NCBI GenBank assembly: GCA_030622805.1
Contig: JAUXFR010000069.1
Location: forward strand, 1 to 7,178
From: Anaerolineae bacterium
Lineage (GTDB): Bacteria; Chloroflexota; Anaerolineae; Anaerolineales; UBA4823
Length of the DNA stretch: 7,178 nt
Reading direction: 5' to 3'
Shown: positions 5,601-7,178 of the stretch, in pieces
Position numbering within the stretch: the stretch's first letter is position 1
Layout of the letters: each line of letters begins with the position of its first letter
Notes under the pieces: model-generated
Databases searched by the model: none
Told to the model about the DNA's origin: nothing
The model's input: the letters and a program-made list of their open reading frames with translations, nothing else
Made by a program: the position numbers and the translations under genes

Positions 5601-7178
5601 CGCCGCGACATGGCCGCGATCCACCGCTTCAATCACAAATGCTGTACCCGATATGCAATCTCCTGCCGCAAAAACTCCCGGTCTTGATGTCGCCAGTGTA
5701 TTGGGATTAATTGCGATCGTGTTTTGATCTGTCATCCCAACATTGGCATCGTCAGGAATAAAGGCCAGACCGGCTCTCTGACCAACGGAAAAAATGACCG
5801 TGTCACACTGAATCTCGTGGGATGAATCAGGTACTTTCTCCACGAGCAAACGACCGCGCTCATCGAAACTGAACGAAGCTACTTGAGTGCAAGTTACACT
5901 ACTTACGCCTCCATTCACACCCTCTTGGATCCGTTCAAATGACCTGCTGGGATAAAGAACGACGCCCTCTTCTTCTGCAGCTTCGACCTCCCAGGGGTGA
6001 GCCGGCATCTGCTCCCTGCTCTCAAGACAGGCCAGGTGTACTTCTTTTCCCATACGTACCGCTGTCCGGGCGCAGTCGATCGCTACATTACCACCTCCAA
6101 GTACCAGTACACGCTCACCAAGCCCCTGTACATCCGATGTACTATTATCATACTTTCCCAACCTTACGTCGCGCAGGAAATGAGTATTCACCAGAACCCC
6201 CTCCAGATCAGCGCCAGGTATCGGCAGCCGAATCCCTTCATGTGCACCAACAGCAATGAGCACAGCATCAAACCCCTCGGCGAACACATCGTCCAGGTTA
6301 TCCACCTGGTAGTTCAGGCGCATATCTACACCCAAATCGATGATGTCCTGGACTTCTCTCTCGATAATCTCCGACGGCAAGCGATATTCAGGCACACCCA
6401 GGCGCAGCATTCCGCCAGCTACCGGCATCGCCTCGAACACGGTAACCGGATACCCTGCCAGCGCCAGATCCTGCGCAGCCGTAAGCCCACATGGACCACC
6501 ACCAATAATGGCGACTCGCTTGTCCGAAATCTTCTGGACGGGTTCAACGGGTTGGCGAGGCTCCTTATAGATTTTATCCGCAACAAACCGTTTCAGAGCC
6601 CGGATATTGATCGGTTCATCGACCAACCCACGATTGCAGGCGTCCTCACAGCGGTGGTTGCAGATCCGCCCACAGATACCTGGGAAGGGGTTATCCATCT
6701 TGATCACCCGCATCGCATCCTGCCAGCGCCCTTCGCGAATTAATGCTATGTATCCCTGTGCGCGTTGTCCTGCAGGACATGCGTCTCGACAGGGAGCAAT
6801 GCCGAGTTTGTCGATCGCATAAGCGTTTGGCACAGCCTGCGGATACAGTTGATAAATTGCATGCTTCTGGGAGAGATGCTCATTAAATGTGTCCGGGACA
6901 ATGACAGGGCAAACATCCGCACAATCACCACAACCAACACATTTCTCCAGATCCACATAGCGTGGACTATGGCGCAGCCGTACCTTGAAATTACCTGCTC
7001 TGCCACGTACCTCCATAACCTCCGTATCGGTCAGCACTTCCACGTTCGGATGACAACCTACCTCAACCAACTTGGGAGAAATCGTACACATAGCGCAGTC
7101 ATTGGTGGGGAAGGTTTTATCGAGCTGTGCCATCTTACCGCCGATAGCAGACTGCTTCTCCACCAGATAGACCTTAAA
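2676..7178 (-). CDS. hdrA: Giant HdrA-GltD/NfnB-HdrA-ferredoxin fusion oxidoreductase (N-terminus beyond right edge)
   Basis: 1500 residues are visible, counted from base 7178; the frame is open at the edge (FKVYLVEKQSAIGG), so the true start is outside. Layout: end of an HdrA FAD domain with NDCAMC (26-31); ferredoxin motif CVGCGDCADVCP (80-91); a GltD/NfnB-type module with its N-terminal Cys set (130, 134, 169, 173, 177, 181), FAD motif GGGPCG (226-231), nucleotide motif GGGNVAID (361-368) and AAGDC (504-508); a Cys-rich ferredoxin (604, 607, 610, 613, 616, 620); the HdrA C-half with CVGSRD...YCSSVCC (Cys703, 714, 718, 719). A second HdrA follows: N-domain Cys (921, 923, 956, 981, 1013), FAD motif GGGAAGM (1060-1066), CVGPAEKYCSRICC (1213-1226). 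The C-terminal 2[4Fe-4S] ferredoxin uses Cys1406-1416 and 1444-1454. Inference: up to three FADs and about eight or nine [4Fe-4S] clusters in a cytoplasmic NAD(P)H-linked bifurcating or confurcating hub, coupled to the overlapping mvhD. Electron partners are not shown by the sequence. Confidence 0.95.
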   Translation of the reverse strand, partial: FKVYLVEKQSAIGGKMAQLDKTFPTNDCAMCTISPKLVEVGCHPNVEVLTDTEVMEVRGRAGNFKVRLRHSPRYVDLEKCVGCGDCADVCPVIVPDTFNEHLSQKHAIYQLYPQAVPNAYAIDKLGIAPCRDACPAGQRAQGYIALIREGRWQDAMRVIKMDNPFPGICGRICNHRCEDACNRGLVDEPINIRALKRFVADKIYKEPRQPVEPVQKISDKRVAIIGGGPCGLTAAQDLALAGYPVTVFEAMPVAGGMLRLGVPEYRLPSEIIEREVQDIIDLGVDMRLNYQVDNLDDVFAEGFDAVLIAVGAHEGIRLPIPGADLEGVLVNTHFLRDVRLGKYDNSTSDVQGLGERVLVLGGGNVAIDCARTAVRMGKEVHLACLESREQMPAHPWEVEAAEEEGVVLYPSRSFERIQEGVNGGVSSVTCTQVASFSFDERGRLLVEKVPDSSHEIQCDTVIFSVGQRAGLAFIPDDANVGMTDQNTIAINPNTLATSRPGVFAAGDCISGTAFVIEAVDRGHVAAESIVRYLRDEPLEPPPKPDLPVVRMTEREIDERTASGEIKRAPRVPMPELPIDERVDNFVEVEGGYDDESAQAEAARCLACGICSECMSCVFACGRDAINHDDVEQIEEIDVGALILAPGYQIYNAHLSKEYGLGRYPNVVTSLQYERLLSASGPTNGHIQRPSDSSSPKRIAFLQCVGSRDQSHDYCSSVCCMYAAKEAIMTVEHGQAEARGGQENGGISCQVFFMDTRAYSKGYEEYYRRAENKYGVKYTRCRLSDVKEDPHTRNLKVRYFAPYENGRGLIEAEFDLVVLSVGMEISESVKELGRNLGIELDSYGFCHTTLFDPLQTSRQGIFVAGPFREPKDITETVIEASGAAANAAQLLSAARNTLTVPPVYPAERDITKEQPRIAVFVCHCGSNIGGYLDVPAVADFARTLPGVVHAEDNLYTCSQDTIAHIIEEVKTQKYNRVVVASCTPLTHEPLFQDAIRQAGLNPYLFEMANIRNQCSWVHPSDWDGATEKSKHLVQMAIARAIELQPLKVAEVPVNNAALILGGGAAGMTAALTLAYQGFPVHLVERDENLGGNLRQLRFFLPENKNGNGWSPQEYLADIVYKVRKHPLITVHLRTVLEDTTGFKGNFTTTLARDGHSLQVKHGATIVAIGGEEYKGTEYGYGTDARILTQLEFEKLLSKQPRGAVDYNSVAMILCVGPAEKYCSRICCTTALKNAIKLKELKPEADVTILYRDIRTYGLKERLYTDARRLGVRFIQYDFDRKPEVLVADGAELEICVYEKLLGRDISIKPDLLVLSTPIVPSRSARELASRLKLSIDMDGFFLEAHVKLRPVDFTADGFFMAGMAHYPKFLDESIAQAQAAASRAAIILSQDTILTNARVAQVDPEKCVGCLTCVRICPYNVPVVSNNYTGIGDILGAAYIEPAICHGCGSCVSECPAQAIQLLHYTDAQTLTKVDALFGTTPSEEGFVPMESIQVVVQEGT
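2683..2689 (-). promoter_or_regulatory. Shine-Dalgarno site of mvhD
   Basis: The minus strand reads AGGAAGG, then CAC and the ATG start, inside the last codons of the giant hdrA-like gene. Together with the ATGA stop/start overlap it indicates coupled translation and fixes the mvhD start. Confidence 0.7.
6751..7178. repeat. Diverged direct repeat, right copy (paralogous hdrA segment)
   Basis: This is the partner of bases 1-428. Both copies are cut by the window edges, so the real homologous block is longer in both directions. Confidence 0.85.

Noticed and set aside
5997..6743. Plus-strand open frame of 248 codons.
   Set aside because: It is antisense to the GltD/NfnB module with clear FAD and nucleotide motifs; no family resemblance or ribosome site was seen.
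7161..7163. GTG at 7163 as the real start of the giant HdrA-like protein.
   Set aside because: The frame is open to the window edge and the five upstream residues (FKVYL) match residues 36-40 of the paralog, so the true start is outside.
1..7178. A changed genetic code with UGA as a sense codon.
   Set aside because: TGA is the plausible terminator of the giant hdrA-like gene, mvhD and the response regulator, and the only internal TGA is the one in mvhD.

Overview
The window is a gene-dense piece of one operon, read entirely on the minus strand (right to left), with no intergenic gap longer than about 20 bases. It encodes a large flavin/iron-sulfur electron-transfer module of the heterodisulfide reductase (Hdr) / methyl-viologen hydrogenase delta (MvhD) type, with a two-component signalling pair set inside it. 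Gene order in the direction of transcription: (1) a giant HdrA-like protein, 5' end outside the window (7178 to 2676); (2) an MvhD-like subunit with an in-frame UGA read as selenocysteine (2679 to 2185); (3) a single-domain response regulator (2165 to 1761); (4) a soluble sensor histidine kinase with a CRP-like sensor domain (1756 to 536); (5) the first 177 residues of a second, paralogous HdrA-like protein that runs off the left edge (533 to 1). Junctions are typical of co-translated operons: a 4-base ATGA overlap (1/2), a 19-base gap (2/3), a 4-base gap (3/4) and a 2-base gap (4/5).

The clearest discovery is gene 2. A plain ORF reading splits it into two fragments at a TGA at 2473-2475. The TGA falls exactly where MvhD-family proteins have the conserved Cys of the G-C-x-x-G-D-C-H-Y motif. 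The downstream fragment is in the same frame and completes the family. A perfect 7-bp hairpin with a G in the second position of a 5-base loop starts 15 bases after the TGA, which is the layout of a bacterial SECIS element. UGA also serves as the normal stop of three genes here, so this is recoding and not a changed genetic code.

The giant HdrA-like protein (at least 1500 residues) holds, in order: the end of a first HdrA FAD domain, half of its inserted ferredoxin, a complete GltD/NfnB-type NAD(P)H:FAD oxidoreductase, the second ferredoxin part, the rest of the first HdrA domain, a second nearly complete HdrA, and a C-terminal 2[4Fe-4S] ferredoxin. By inference it passes electrons between NAD(P)H, ferredoxin and a partner through several FADs and eight or so Fe-S clusters, with the Sec-MvhD as docking or relay subunit. 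Comparable pairings are known in Hdr-Mvh complexes and in BamE/BamF of class II benzoyl-CoA reductases. No HdrB, HdrC, hydrogenase or formate dehydrogenase subunit is visible here, so the terminal substrate cannot be named.

The host is a strict anaerobe by inference (oxygen-labile cluster-rich proteins, selenocysteine use), of moderate G+C. The style of the kinase and the fused HdrA would fit an uncultured Chloroflexota (Anaerolineae-like) or another syntrophic/sulfate-reducing-type bacterium. This taxonomic guess is weak. I saw no tRNA, rRNA, CRISPR array, insertion sequence, terminator or clear promoter.
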